Source of the DNA: JBHPCZ01 sp042573625
Lineage (GTDB): Bacteria > Desulfobacterota > Desulfobacteria > Desulfobacterales > UBA11574
Assembly: GCA_042573625.1 (NCBI GenBank)
Contig: JBHPCZ010000015.1
Location: 1-45,302 of the forward strand
Length of the DNA: 45,302 nucleotides
Direction: 5' to 3'
Shown here: positions 1 through 8,252 of the stretch, piece after piece
How the letters are laid out: every line of letters begins with the position of its first letter
Position numbering within the stretch: the first letter of the stretch is position 1
The notes under the pieces: generated by a model
What the model saw: the letters and a program-made list of their open reading frames with translations, nothing else
Database searches by the model: none
Told to the model about the DNA's origin: nothing
Translations under genes and position numbers: made by a program

Positions 1-75
1 ATTCCAATTGGACTCAAGGCAACCCTTGATGCTGACCGGCAGCGCTTGAGGTTTAATGCACCGGCGACGGTATAG
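1..75 (+). CDS. C-terminal end of a probable LD-carboxypeptidase (S66 family), partial
   Basis: An open frame runs from the left edge for 24 codons to a TAG at 73-75. The visible tail reads LKATLDADRQRLRFNAPATV. This resembles the closing strand of LD-carboxypeptidase-like S66 peptidases, which often end in a 'G...LD...LRL..PAV' pattern. These enzymes trim the terminal D-Ala from murein tetrapeptides during cell-wall recycling in the cytoplasm. The adjacent serine hydrolase and cell-shape genes fit a cell-wall theme. Only a few residues are visible and none of the catalytic residues are in the window, so the family name is tentative. Confidence 0.4.
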   Translation: MPIGLKATLDADRQRLRFNAPATV

Positions 76-152
76 GCGAACAAAGCAGGGAGCACGGAGC
101 TTGGAGCAAGGAGCAGGAAGTATGGAAATCAGATGACAGAGAACGGAGGACA

Positions 153-187
153 GAAGATAAGAAGTTGAGAAGTTGAGAAGATCAGAA
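153..187 (+). repeat. Purine-rich dispersed repeat, copy 1
   Basis: This 35-bp stretch, with a GAAGTTGAGAAGTTGAGAAG core, is identical to 39126-39160. It sits in a longer purine-rich tract (about 80-225) of short AGGA/AGAA/GACAGA-type words, and similar words flank the second copy. The stretch 76-356 has no credible gene. The serine hydrolase start lies after it at 357. Confidence 0.8.
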
Positions 188-356
188 AAGGCAGAAGGCA
201 GAGCGGTCAGGACGTGCCGGTACTGTTTCATGCTCATGGGCACCATGCTCCATGCTCACAGCTCCTTGCTTTTTACCTTTCACCTTTCACTTTTTACTCC
301 GTACTTTATGTGTCAAGCGAAAAATAGAGGAAAGTCAGCAGAGGAAAGGTTGTGAC

Positions 357-1427
357 ATGGAAAAAATCGACGCCCTTATGCACCAGGCGGTAAAGGAAAA
401 TGTTTTTCCGGGCGGAGTGCTTTTGGCTTCAATAGCGGATTCCATTGTTTTTTTTGAAGCTTACGGGGTTGCAGATACCTTCTCCGGGCGCACAATGGCT
501 CGGGGCACGGTTTTCGATCTTGCCTCTTTGACCAAGCCGCTTGCGACCACACTTTCGGTGATGAATCTGGTTATGCAGGGCAAACTGGAACTTGAACATC
601 ATCTCGAATCCATTCTTCCGGCATTTAAAAGCACGGAAAAGTCCGGTATAACCGTAAAGCATCTGCTCTGTCATAATTCGGGACTTCCGGATTATCGTCC
701 CTATTACGAGACCTTAATGAAAATTTCGCCAAAGCGCAGAGAATCTGCTTTGAAAGATCTCCTGGTGAAAGAACCGCTCATACATCCGGTGGGTCGTCAG
801 ACGGTTTACAGTGACCTGGGGTTTATGATTCTCGGGTGGATGGTCGAACATCTGAGCGGAAGGCGTCTGGACCGATTTGTGGCAGAGGAGATATACAACC
901 CCCTGGACCTTGAGAATCTGTTTTTTATGGATCTTCATTCTAAACCCCGAAAGGCGCAATTTGCCGCAACAGAAGTTTGCCCGTGGCGGAACATCCTGTT
1001 GAACGGGACCGTCCACGATGATAACGCCTATGCAATGGGTGGAATTGAGGGGCATGCCGGCCTTTTCGGGACAGCCATGGATGTATATCGCCTTCTATCG
1101 GTGTTGTTGTCTGATTTTTACGGGCGGTCCGATACCCGTTTGTTTGAAAAGGATTTAATGAAAACGTTTTTTAAGCGGCAGAATGTCAGGAGCAGGGCGC
1201 TCGGGTTCGATACCCCGTCTTTGACAGAGCCCAGTTGCGGACAATATTTTTCAAAGCAGAGTGTGGGCCACCTTGGTTTTACAGGAACATCGTTTTGGAT
1301 GGACCTTGAGCGATCAGCGATGGTGATCCTTTTAACCAATCGCGTACATCCCTCACGTGAAAATAATAAGATACAAGCTTTTCGCCCCATACTTCATGAT
1401 ACAATTATGAAGACGCTTCAATCCTAG
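357..1427 (+). CDS. Serine hydrolase, beta-lactamase / penicillin-binding-protein-like fold (PF00144 type)
   Basis: This 356-residue protein has the three signatures of the class C beta-lactamase/esterase fold. They are S57-L-T-K60 (nucleophile and general base), Y151-S-D153 (in place of the usual YxN), and an HLGFTGT stretch from H305 (in place of KTG). Family members hydrolyse esters, D-amino-acid peptides or beta-lactams, and the substrate cannot be read from sequence. No signal peptide follows the chosen ATG at 357, which is preceded by AGGAAAGG, so a cytoplasmic role is likely. The frame stays open upstream to 252, but that extension lies in low-complexity repeat DNA and was rejected. 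The gene follows a probable LD-carboxypeptidase tail, which suggests murein-peptide metabolism. It stops one base before a foldback element. Confidence 0.85.
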   Translation: MEKIDALMHQAVKENVFPGGVLLASIADSIVFFEAYGVADTFSGRTMARGTVFDLASLTKPLATTLSVMNLVMQGKLELEHHLESILPAFKSTEKSGITVKHLLCHNSGLPDYRPYYETLMKISPKRRESALKDLLVKEPLIHPVGRQTVYSDLGFMILGWMVEHLSGRRLDRFVAEEIYNPLDLENLFFMDLHSKPRKAQFAATEVCPWRNILLNGTVHDDNAYAMGGIEGHAGLFGTAMDVYRLLSVLLSDFYGRSDTRLFEKDLMKTFFKRQNVRSRALGFDTPSLTEPSCGQYFSKQSVGHLGFTGTSFWMDLERSAMVILLTNRVHPSRENNKIQAFRPILHDTIMKTLQS

Positions 1428-1428
1428 A

Positions 1429-1600
1429 TAGTGCCCATCCATAAATAGTCTTCTTGCCCAATCTCTGCGTTACGCTCAAAAAATAATCCTCGGAATATTG
1501 CCCATATGCCCCCCAAGGGCATTTCCTGCGGGGCACCTGCGGTTATTTTTTACGCATGTCTTGATATAGAACAAAAATTCTCATTTCTGGATGGGCACTA
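1429..1600. repeat. TA-bounded foldback element (MITE-like), copy A
   Basis: A 172-bp non-coding element has perfect 13-bp inverted ends, TAGTGCCCATCCA at 1429-1441 and its complement at 1588-1600. If the outer TA belongs to the target site, this is the TA duplication expected of Tc1/mariner/IS630-type transposition. The right end read inward continues AGAAATG. This matches the inward-reading left end of the element at 34990-35119, and both share a central ATCCTCG...TATGCC block with equal spacing. It starts one base after the serine hydrolase stop codon. The remainder of the gap (1601-1761) leads into mreB, and I see no convincing promoter in it. Confidence 0.75.
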
Positions 1601-1761
1601 GATAATCCTATTTTAAATCGGGTGATTTGCCTGGAAAGGCGCGTTCCGCAATTCACATTTTCCTTGTAATTTCAGAATAATTCTGGTAGCAATTTTCATT
1701 TTGTGAAGCATGTATATTAAAAACGATGCGCACACTTAATTGTGTGGAAAAATGAGGTGTC

Positions 1762-2799
1762 ATGATAATTGACAAAATTTTAGGTGCATTTTCCAATGAC
1801 CTTGCCATCGATCTGGGCACTGCCAACACACTCGTGTATGTTAAAGGAAAGGGTATTGCATTAAACGAGCCCTCAGTTGTTGCGGTACGCACGGACAATC
1901 GGATGAAAGACCGCGTTCTTGCCGTTGGCGCTGAGGCGAAGAATATGTTGGGAAGGACACCGGGCCATATCGTGGCGATTCGCCCCATGCGTGACGGTGT
2001 TATTGCTGATTTTGACGTTACTGAACGGATGCTCTGGTATTTTATTCGCAAGGTTCACAACAGGAGAAAGTGGGTCAGGCCCAGGATTATCATTGCCGTT
2101 CCTTCCGGCATCACCCAGGTTGAAAAGCGTGCGGTCAGGGAATCGGCGGAGTCTGCCGGAGCCCGCGAAGTTTATCTGATTGAAGAGCCTATGGCTGCTG
2201 CAATCGGGGCGGGCCTGCCGATAACAGAACCTGTTTGCAATATGGTGGTGGATATCGGCGGGGGTACGACAGAAGTTGCCGTGATTGCTTTGGCCGGCAT
2301 TGTTTACAGCAGATCCATCAGGGTGGCCGGAGACAAGATGGATGCCTCAATCATACAATACATCAAACGAAAATATAATCTGTTGATCGGTGAACGGACG
2401 GCTGAAATTATTAAAACAACCATCGGAAATGCCTACCCTGATCCTAAAGACTTGGAAACCATAGAAGTTAAAGGCAGAGACCTTGCATCCGGGATTCCCA
2501 AGATTCTAACCATTGATTCAGAAGAGATACGGGTGGCTATTTCCGAGCAGATTGATGCCATTGTGGAGTTGGTGAAAATAGCCCTGGAACAGACCCCCCC
2601 GGAACTGGCTGCTGATATTGTCGACAGGGGAATTGTATTAACAGGAGGTGGCGCTCTTTTAAAAAATATGGATAAGCTTCTCAGAGAGGAGACCAACCTA
2701 CCGATAACGATTACCGAGGATCCTTTGTTGACAGTGGCCCTTGGCTGCGGTGATGCTCTTGAGAGCATGGAGATCCTCAAACAGGTTGAAATAAAATAG
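1762..2799 (+). CDS. mreB: Rod shape-determining protein MreB
   Basis: This 345-residue bacterial actin has the normal MreB length. It carries the ATP-binding motifs of the family: phosphate 1 at D17-LGTAN22, phosphate 2 DIGGGTTE from D164, and the adenosine motif GIVLTGGG at 290-297. MreB polymerises on the inner face of the cytoplasmic membrane and guides the elongation synthase (PBP2/RodA) through MreC, MreD and RodZ. The ATG at 1762 is preceded by GAGGTG. The gene heads an mreB-mreC-mreD-mrdA-rodA cluster, with only 4 bp to mreC, so co-transcription is expected. Confidence 0.97.
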   Translation: MIIDKILGAFSNDLAIDLGTANTLVYVKGKGIALNEPSVVAVRTDNRMKDRVLAVGAEAKNMLGRTPGHIVAIRPMRDGVIADFDVTERMLWYFIRKVHNRRKWVRPRIIIAVPSGITQVEKRAVRESAESAGAREVYLIEEPMAAAIGAGLPITEPVCNMVVDIGGGTTEVAVIALAGIVYSRSIRVAGDKMDASIIQYIKRKYNLLIGERTAEIIKTTIGNAYPDPKDLETIEVKGRDLASGIPKILTIDSEEIRVAISEQIDAIVELVKIALEQTPPELAADIVDRGIVLTGGGALLKNMDKLLREETNLPITITEDPLLTVALGCGDALESMEILKQVEIK

Positions 2800-2803
2800 T
2801 TTT

Positions 2804-3637
2804 ATGTTTTCGAAAAAGATGTTGATGATTGTTGGCGTAGTTGTTCTGCTCGCCGTCAACATCATATTCCTTTCCGTAGCCAGCCGCCGCTATTCATCTT
2901 ACGGCATTGGGCGAATCGCTATTTCTTTTACCGCTCCTTTCCAGGAGGCTGTTACCGATTCGATTCGTTTCGTCAAAAATATATGGCGTTACTATTTCTT
3001 TCTTGTCTCAACGGCAAAAGAGAATGATGATATCAAGAAATCCCTCAGCCTTGCCCGGGAAGAAAATAACCGGTATAAAGAACTGATTCTTTCGAATTAT
3101 CGACTCCGCAAATTACTAAACTTTCAGAAAACCATGCCCCATAGTGTCGTTGCTGCAGAAGTCGTCGGCAAGGACCCCTCTCAGTGGTACAAAACCATCA
3201 TCATAAATAAAGGTAAAGCGGATGGATTGGTAAAAGGGTTACCTGTCGTCGTTCCGGATGGTATTACAGGACAGGTAATGGATGTTTCTTACCAGCATTC
3301 CAAAGTCCTGTTGATTATCGATCAGAACAGCGCGGTCGATGCATTGGTGCAAAGGACGAGGGCCCGCGGGATTATTAAAGGCGAATCAGCGGGGCAATGC
3401 CTTTTTCAATATGTATTACGCAAGCATGATATTAAAGTCGGTGATACGGTTGTTTCGTCCGGGTTGGACGGTGTTTTTCCAAAGGGGCTGCTCATCGGGC
3501 ATGTTTCGGGCGTTATCCGGCGCAGCTCGGGTATCTTTCAGGAAGTTACCGTCTCACCCTATGTGGACTTCGAAAAACTTGAAGAGGTTTTGGTTGTATT
3601 GACGTCCCCGAAAAAAGATTCTGTGAGCAAAGAATGA
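2804..3637 (+). CDS. mreC: Rod shape-determining protein MreC
   Basis: This 277-residue protein has the MreC layout: a short cytoplasmic start, one membrane segment at about residues 7-27, a periplasmic coiled coil at about 65-100, and a C-terminal double beta-barrel region containing the typical VVGKDPSQWYKTIIINKG stretch. It links cytoplasmic MreB to the periplasmic part of PBP2 and activates it. It lies 4 bp after mreB and overlaps mreD by 4 bases (ATGA). The small spacing and order are those of a standard mreBCD operon. Confidence 0.95.
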   Translation: MFSKKMLMIVGVVVLLAVNIIFLSVASRRYSSYGIGRIAISFTAPFQEAVTDSIRFVKNIWRYYFFLVSTAKENDDIKKSLSLAREENNRYKELILSNYRLRKLLNFQKTMPHSVVAAEVVGKDPSQWYKTIIINKGKADGLVKGLPVVVPDGITGQVMDVSYQHSKVLLIIDQNSAVDALVQRTRARGIIKGESAGQCLFQYVLRKHDIKVGDTVVSSGLDGVFPKGLLIGHVSGVIRRSSGIFQEVTVSPYVDFEKLEEVLVVLTSPKKDSVSKE

Positions 3638-4149
3638 CGTATTTTTTTTATATCTGCGTCTGTCTGTGTCTGATCATTTTCCAGACAGCTATTATGCCCT
3701 CCCTCCCGTTGTTCGATAGGTTTTATGATCTGCTGTGCCCGTTTGTCATTTACCTCGGCCTTTATCGTCCCGCGCGGGAGAGCATCCCGGTAATCCTCAT
3801 CATCGGTATGATCATGGACAGCATTTTGGGGGGCCCGTTTGGTTTGTATGTAACCACCTATGTCTGGTTGTTTATCGGTGTAAAATGGATGATATCATAT
3901 TTACATCTCGGTAATAGTGTTCTTTTGTCATTGGTTGTCGCCTCCGGCGTTTTGCTGGAGAATTTCATCTTTATCGGAACGATGGTCGTAATTGCGCCGG
4001 AAGCGCGGTTTCCTGCAAACGCCACAAGTATTGTAGGAGGGCAAGTTCTATGGGCGATATTCACCGGCCCCCTTGTCCTCATGGGCTTTGATTATACGCA
4101 AAAAAGATGGAATAGATGGGTTGCAGGGCGATTTGCCCAAAGAGCGTGA
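3634..4149 (+). CDS. mreD: Rod shape-determining protein MreD
   Basis: This is a 171-residue, very hydrophobic protein with about five predicted membrane segments, the usual size and character of MreD. Sequence conservation in the family is low, so the call rests on hydropathy plus position directly after mreC, which it overlaps in ATGA (start 3634, mreC stop 3635-3637). That arrangement implies translational coupling. MreD is an inner-membrane partner of MreC and PBP2 in the elongasome. Confidence 0.9.
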   Translation: MTYFFYICVCLCLIIFQTAIMPSLPLFDRFYDLLCPFVIYLGLYRPARESIPVILIIGMIMDSILGGPFGLYVTTYVWLFIGVKWMISYLHLGNSVLLSLVVASGVLLENFIFIGTMVVIAPEARFPANATSIVGGQVLWAIFTGPLVLMGFDYTQKRWNRWVAGRFAQRA

Positions 4150-4210
4150 AGTTGTTTAAATTGATTTGAATAGCAGTCGATTTATGATATTCATAAAAAC
4201 CACCGGGATT

Positions 4211-4240
4211 GGGCAAAAGGAGGCGTTTTTCGAAGGTCTC
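4211..4240 (+). repeat. Tail module of the composite GGGCAAAAG...GGTCTC repeat
   Basis: This 30-bp module starts GGGCAAAAGGAGGCG and ends AAGGTCTC. It matches modules of identical length at 7734-7763 and 29529-29558, and a reverse-oriented relative at 7487-7520. It lies in the 129-bp mreD-mrdA gap, where the flanking AACG/CGTT words can base-pair locally. No REP-like hairpin precedes it here, unlike the other two plus-strand copies. Confidence 0.7.
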
Positions 4241-4278
4241 AAAACGAAAATCCCGCAAGGCGCCCGCTGAGGTCAGCG

Positions 4279-6135
4279 TTGGGAAAATACCTAAAGACAG
4301 TTGACAGTGAATGGTACAAACAACGGTTAACCGGGATGATGTTTTTCGTCATTGCTGCCTTTGCCCTGCTCATTGTTCGTTTATTTTACCTCCAGATAAT
4401 TGAAGGAGAAGAGTTAAGGCGATTATCTGAAAATAATTGCATACGGCTACAGAGCATAGATGCGCCAAGGGGGCTTATTTTTGATCACACGGGAAGAATG
4501 TTGGTGGATAACCGACCTTCTTTCGATTTAAGCATGAATTTAAATGGCGACAAACCGATTGATCCTACACTTGAGAAAGTTTCTCAGTATATCAACATTC
4601 CGAAGAAAGAACTCATGGCAAAAATCGCACGAAGTAAAAGGACTTCATCCCATAAACCGGTCCTTTTAAAAAAGGACATTGGTCGAGATGCTTTGGCGGC
4701 CATTGAGGTCCATAGATTCGATCTTCCGGGTGTAATAGTGAACATCAGGCCGGTGAGGCACTATATCAACAAACTAAGCGCTTCACATCTTATAGGGTAT
4801 CTTAGCGAAATAAATTCAGATGAGCTTAAATGTGGAAAATTTCCGGGGTGCAAAGGTGGCGATTTCATCGGCAAATTTGGTGTGGAAAAAACGTATGAGG
4901 AGTTCTTGAGAGGGCAACGCGGCGGGCGGCAGGTTGAAGTGAATGCAGTCGGGCAGGTGGTCAGGGTTTTGGAAACAGTTAGAGCGCGCCCGGGGCATAA
5001 TATTTATCTCACCATAGACCAGGTGCTTCAGGAAAAGGCTGAATCGCTTTTGGAGACAAAAACAGGGGCTGTGGTCGCCATGGATCCTGGCTCGGGACAC
5101 ATCCTCGCTCTGGTGAGCAGTCCTTCATTTGACCAGAACACCTTTGTCAGTGGCATGTCTTCTGAAAAATGGAATTCTCTTAAGTCCAACCCGTTCAGAC
5201 CCATGAGAAATAAGGTTATTCAGGGTAAATATCCGCCGGCGTCGACCTATAAAACTGTAACAGCCATAGCCGGGCTCGAGGAAAAGGTAATAGATGAAAA
5301 TACGAAATTTTTCTGCCCGGGTCATTATAAATTTGGCAATCGCGTTTATTTGTGCTGGAAAAAAGGCGGGCACGGCAATGTCGATGTTATCAAAGCGTTG
5401 GGTGAATCATGTGATGTGTTTTTTTATCAGGTGGGCCAGAAGTTGGGGGTAGACCGTCTCGCACGGTATGCTAAAGCTTTCGGTTTTGGATCACCAACGG
5501 GGATCAACCTTGATCATGAAGCAGAGGGATTAATTCCCACAGCGAAGTGGAAAAAGCACCGTACAGGAATCCCATGGCAGGGAGGAGAGACCCTTTCCGT
5601 GGCTATTGGACAGGGGTATAATCTTGTAACGCCGTTGCAGATGCTTGTTTTTACATCGGCATTGGCAAAAGAAGGATTAAGATACAAACCTTTGATAGTA
5701 AAGAAAATCGAAACGGCAGAAGGTGAGATTGTAAATAGAAGCGAACCCCAGCTCATCGGTAGACTGCCTGCAAGCAAAAGGACTTTGGGGATTATAGCCA
5801 AGGGACTCTGGCAGGCGGTAAACGACAGGAGGGGAACCGCATGGTCTTCTCGTGTTGAGGGTATAGATATCAGTGGTAAGACGGGGACAGCGCAGGTCGT
5901 AAGACGTAAATCAAATGATGCCACGCGTGACGAGGACGCAGATCTGCCAGATCAACTAAAATCACACGCCTGGTTCATTTCCTATGCCCCTTCTGCCGAC
6001 CCCAAAATAGCTGTTGCAGTTATTGTGGAACATGGAGAGCATGGTTCAAGCACAGCTGCTCCAATTGCAAGAGAGTTGATAAAGACTTATCTATCAACAG
6101 ATGAGCCCGGCAGGAAGATGATGGCAGAAAATTGA
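4279..6135 (+). CDS. mrdA: Penicillin-binding protein 2, peptidoglycan D,D-transpeptidase of the elongasome
   Basis: This 618-residue class B PBP has a single N-terminal membrane anchor (about residues 19-40), a PBP dimerisation/pedestal domain, then the transpeptidase domain. The catalytic motifs are S322-T-Y-K325, an S-C-D version of SxN in GESCDVFFYQ, and K534-T-G536. It cross-links new peptidoglycan in the periplasm together with the glycosyltransferase RodA, encoded next. The start is a TTG at 4279 with a weak TGAGG upstream, and no ATG fits the anchor better. It is 129 bp after mreD, a gap that holds a repeat module. Confidence 0.95.
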   Translation: MGKYLKTVDSEWYKQRLTGMMFFVIAAFALLIVRLFYLQIIEGEELRRLSENNCIRLQSIDAPRGLIFDHTGRMLVDNRPSFDLSMNLNGDKPIDPTLEKVSQYINIPKKELMAKIARSKRTSSHKPVLLKKDIGRDALAAIEVHRFDLPGVIVNIRPVRHYINKLSASHLIGYLSEINSDELKCGKFPGCKGGDFIGKFGVEKTYEEFLRGQRGGRQVEVNAVGQVVRVLETVRARPGHNIYLTIDQVLQEKAESLLETKTGAVVAMDPGSGHILALVSSPSFDQNTFVSGMSSEKWNSLKSNPFRPMRNKVIQGKYPPASTYKTVTAIAGLEEKVIDENTKFFCPGHYKFGNRVYLCWKKGGHGNVDVIKALGESCDVFFYQVGQKLGVDRLARYAKAFGFGSPTGINLDHEAEGLIPTAKWKKHRTGIPWQGGETLSVAIGQGYNLVTPLQMLVFTSALAKEGLRYKPLIVKKIETAEGEIVNRSEPQLIGRLPASKRTLGIIAKGLWQAVNDRRGTAWSSRVEGIDISGKTGTAQVVRRKSNDATRDEDADLPDQLKSHAWFISYAPSADPKIAVAVIVEHGEHGSSTAAPIARELIKTYLSTDEPGRKMMAEN

Positions 6136-6148
6136 AGCGTGCCCTGCA

Positions 6149-6166
6149 GTCCCGACAAGTCGGGAC
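6149..6166. repeat. Short perfect palindrome in the mrdA-rodA gap
   Basis: GTCCCGAC, two bases, then GTCGGGAC give an 8-bp stem with a 2-base loop, just after the mrdA stop. No T-run follows, so it is not a standard terminator. It may be a small dispersed palindrome or an mRNA-stabilising hairpin between mrdA and rodA. The rest of the 208-bp gap shows no gene. Confidence 0.6.
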
Positions 6167-6343
6167 GGGGAATGCGCTTGCTGTTTCGCCTCAAATCTTG
6201 GAAGACAGCGAGTGACCAGTTGCCCGGATTAATTGATGAATCCCAAAATTACTCACGGAGAGAGCAAAACAGACTTTTTGCGAAACCGTCAATTTTAATC
6301 TTCAATACACAATTTTCAATTCAAAAGCGGGAACATTACGAGA

Positions 6344-7447
6344 ATGTTCGATCGTCGGCTTGCTCAATACTTTGATTGGAGTTTGTTGGGTCTATCCTTT
6401 GCCCTGGGACTCATGGGCCTCATGACGCTTTATAGTGCTGTGGCTTCCGGTTCACCCTCGCCGCACAAATTGATGTATATGAAGCAGTTGATCTGGTATG
6501 GTTTCGGGTTGTGCGCAATGGTTATTTCATTTCTGATCAATTATAAAATATTGGACCGGTGGGCGCTTGTAATTTATTTGATATGCATGTCTTTGTTAGT
6601 TTCTGTTTTACTGTTCGGGAAATATGTTGGCGGGGCAAGGCGCTGGCTGGAAATGGGTCCTATCTCAATCCAGCCATCCGAACTGGTTAAGGTTGCGGTG
6701 ATCATTATACTGGCGCGATATTATTCAAAACATGTAAATACGGGAGGTTTTACCTTGCGGGAGCTTGTAAAACCCTTTATATTTACAACAATCCCTTTTC
6801 TTTTAATTGTAAAGCAACCCGATTTAGGGACAGCAATACTCATTGTGTTGATCGCTGCTTCAATGACGCTTTTCGTGAAAATCGAAAGGCGCTCGCTTTT
6901 ATGCATCATCGGTTTTGGTACAATAACCATCCCCCTTGTGTGGTTTTTATTAAAAGGATATCAGAAGAAGCGAATACTCACATTTTTAAATCCGGATCGC
7001 GATCCGCTCGGTGCGGGTTACCATATTATACAGTCCAAGATTGCCATAGGTTCCGGTATGATTTTCGGAAAGGGGTTTTTGAAGGGAACCCAAAATGCAC
7101 TCTCTTTCCTGCCCGAACAACACACGGATTTCATTTTCTCGGTTCTGGCTGAGGAGTGGGGATTATTGGGTTCCATGGTTCTCCTTTTTCTTTTTCTAAT
7201 GCTCATTATATGGGGTTTGAATGTCGCAAATGGATGCAGAGATCCATTCGGCACGATTCTTTCTGTCGGTCTCACAGCGATGATATTCTGGCAGGTTTGT
7301 ATCAATATCGGGATGGTGATGGGGTTAATGCCGGTTGTTGGTGTACCATTGCCATTTATCAGCTACGGCGGCTCGTCAACAATTACAACAATGATTTGTG
7401 TCGGCATTTTGATGAATGTCAGTATGCGTCGATTCATGATTGAATAA
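6344..7447 (+). CDS. rodA: Rod shape-determining glycosyltransferase RodA (SEDS family)
   Basis: This 367-residue polytopic membrane protein has about ten predicted membrane segments and SEDS-family signatures. These include GGARRWLEMGPISIQPSEL in the first third, a DRDPLGAGYHIIQSKIAIGSG stretch before the large loop, and the C-terminal GVPLPFISYGGSS. SEDS proteins polymerise lipid II into glycan strands, and RodA works with the PBP2 encoded just upstream. The length is normal for RodA. The start is ATG 6344. The Shine-Dalgarno sequence is weak, which may mean some coupling to mrdA despite the 208-bp gap. Confidence 0.95.
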   Translation: MFDRRLAQYFDWSLLGLSFALGLMGLMTLYSAVASGSPSPHKLMYMKQLIWYGFGLCAMVISFLINYKILDRWALVIYLICMSLLVSVLLFGKYVGGARRWLEMGPISIQPSELVKVAVIIILARYYSKHVNTGGFTLRELVKPFIFTTIPFLLIVKQPDLGTAILIVLIAASMTLFVKIERRSLLCIIGFGTITIPLVWFLLKGYQKKRILTFLNPDRDPLGAGYHIIQSKIAIGSGMIFGKGFLKGTQNALSFLPEQHTDFIFSVLAEEWGLLGSMVLLFLFLMLIIWGLNVANGCRDPFGTILSVGLTAMIFWQVCINIGMVMGLMPVVGVPLPFISYGGSSTITTMICVGILMNVSMRRFMIE

Positions 7448-7486
7448 CGCGTCAGTTTGGCGGATGGGGCAGTGGCACAAAGCGTT

Positions 7487-7520
7487 GAGACTTTTGCAAA
7501 ATGTTCAATTTTGCCTGCCC
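7487..7520 (-). repeat. Composite-repeat tail module, reverse orientation
   Basis: Read on the minus strand, this begins GGGCAGGCAAAAT and ends TTTTGCAAAAGTCTC. It matches the plus-strand modules at 7734-7763, 4211-4240 and 29529-29558, with a few extra bases near the start. Together with 7584-7615 and 7688-7763 it fills the 368-bp gap between rodA and the bactofilin gene, which otherwise holds no gene. Confidence 0.6.
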
Positions 7521-7583
7521 AGTTAAATCCGTATTTAACATTTAACCGGGGTTCAAGGCCACGGAAGGCGAAAATCTTAACCA

Positions 7584-7615
7584 CCCCAGAGAAATGGGCT
7601 TCGCATTTCACAGGC
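7584..7615 (+). repeat. REP-like hairpin module (decayed copy)
   Basis: The sequence CCCCAGAGAAATGGGCTTCG continues with GCATTTCACAGGC. GAAAT and ATTTC can pair around a GGGCTTCGC loop. It aligns with 7688-7720 and 29483-29515 over its whole length but lacks the 30-bp tail at the fixed distance. Open frames across this region are artefacts of the repeat. Confidence 0.65.
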
Positions 7616-7687
7616 AAGCAGGAATACACTGAGTATTTCGAGGATTAACCAGCCAAAGTTTGGTGGCGGGTTAAAATTTGAGCCTGA

Positions 7688-7763
7688 CCCCAGAGGAATA
7701 GGCTCCACATTCCACAGGGCAGGCACAAGGATCGGGCAAAAGGGGACGTTTTGCAAAGGTCTC
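7688..7763 (+). repeat. Composite repeat unit: REP-like hairpin plus 30-bp tail, copy 1
   Basis: A 33-bp hairpin module (CCCCAGAGGAATAGGC...CAGGGC) is followed, 46 bases from its start, by the 30-bp tail module at 7734-7763. The full 76 bp aligns without gaps to 29483-29558. The ordered, fixed-distance pairing in two distant places shows that the unit, not just the hairpin, was copied. Confidence 0.8.
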
Positions 7764-7815
7764 GCGCTTTGATGCTTTGCAGCACGTACATTTGCAGTAC
7801 GCTATAGGAGGCAAT

Positions 7816-8232
7816 GTGAAAAAAGGAATGAAAACGAGTGCGAAAGGTACTTATCTGGGACCTGATTCCAGTATCGAAGGTACGATTGAGTTCCAGGATA
7901 CGATATGGCTGGATGGAAATGTAACCGGGAAAATATCCAGTAACGGCGGGACGGTTATCATCGGACAAGATGCTGTTGTCAACGCTGAGATAATTGTTGG
8001 GATTGCCAGGATCATGGGCGAGGTAAACGGCACCATCACCGCAAGTGACAGAATTGAGCTTAAATCTCCAGCCCGGGTCATTGGTGATATTCAGGCACCT
8101 GAAATTTCCATTGAGGAAAAGGTCGTATTCAACGGAAATTGTGTGATGAAAACCCAACAAATTTCATCTTCATCGAAAAAGACAATAGATTTGCTGGAAA
8201 AAAGCCCCCTTATTGAGACATCCAAAAGTTAA
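7816..8232 (+). CDS. Bactofilin family cytoskeletal protein
   Basis: This 138-residue protein has a central run of beta-helix repeats (about residues 12-110) with the 'G.I.F.D..W.DG...G.I' pattern of bactofilins (DUF583/PF04519). A short Ser/Lys-rich tail follows. Bactofilins self-assemble without nucleotide into filaments at the membrane and often help place cell-wall enzymes, which fits the mre/rodA neighbourhood. The start chosen is GTG 7816, four bases after a perfect AGGAGG (7806-7811). An upstream TTG at 7777 has no ribosome site. It is separated from rodA by a repeat-filled gap, so it may be transcribed separately. Confidence 0.9.
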   Translation: MKKGMKTSAKGTYLGPDSSIEGTIEFQDTIWLDGNVTGKISSNGGTVIIGQDAVVNAEIIVGIARIMGEVNGTITASDRIELKSPARVIGDIQAPEISIEEKVVFNGNCVMKTQQISSSSKKTIDLLEKSPLIETSKS

Positions 8233-8252
8233 TAAAAATTTTCAAAAAACCT

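Noticed and set aside
252..356. N-terminal extension of the serine hydrolase to an upstream ATG
   Set aside because: It runs through repeat-like, low-complexity DNA, has no ribosome site and adds nothing to the domain. ATG 357 has AGGAAAGG upstream.
7457..7648. 63-codon plus-strand frame between rodA and bactofilin
   Set aside because: It is composed of repeat modules (7487-7520 and 7584-7615) and has no ribosome site or family resemblance.
7645..8160. 171-codon minus-strand frame opposite bactofilin
   Set aside because: It is antisense to a clear bactofilin gene and shows no protein features of its own.
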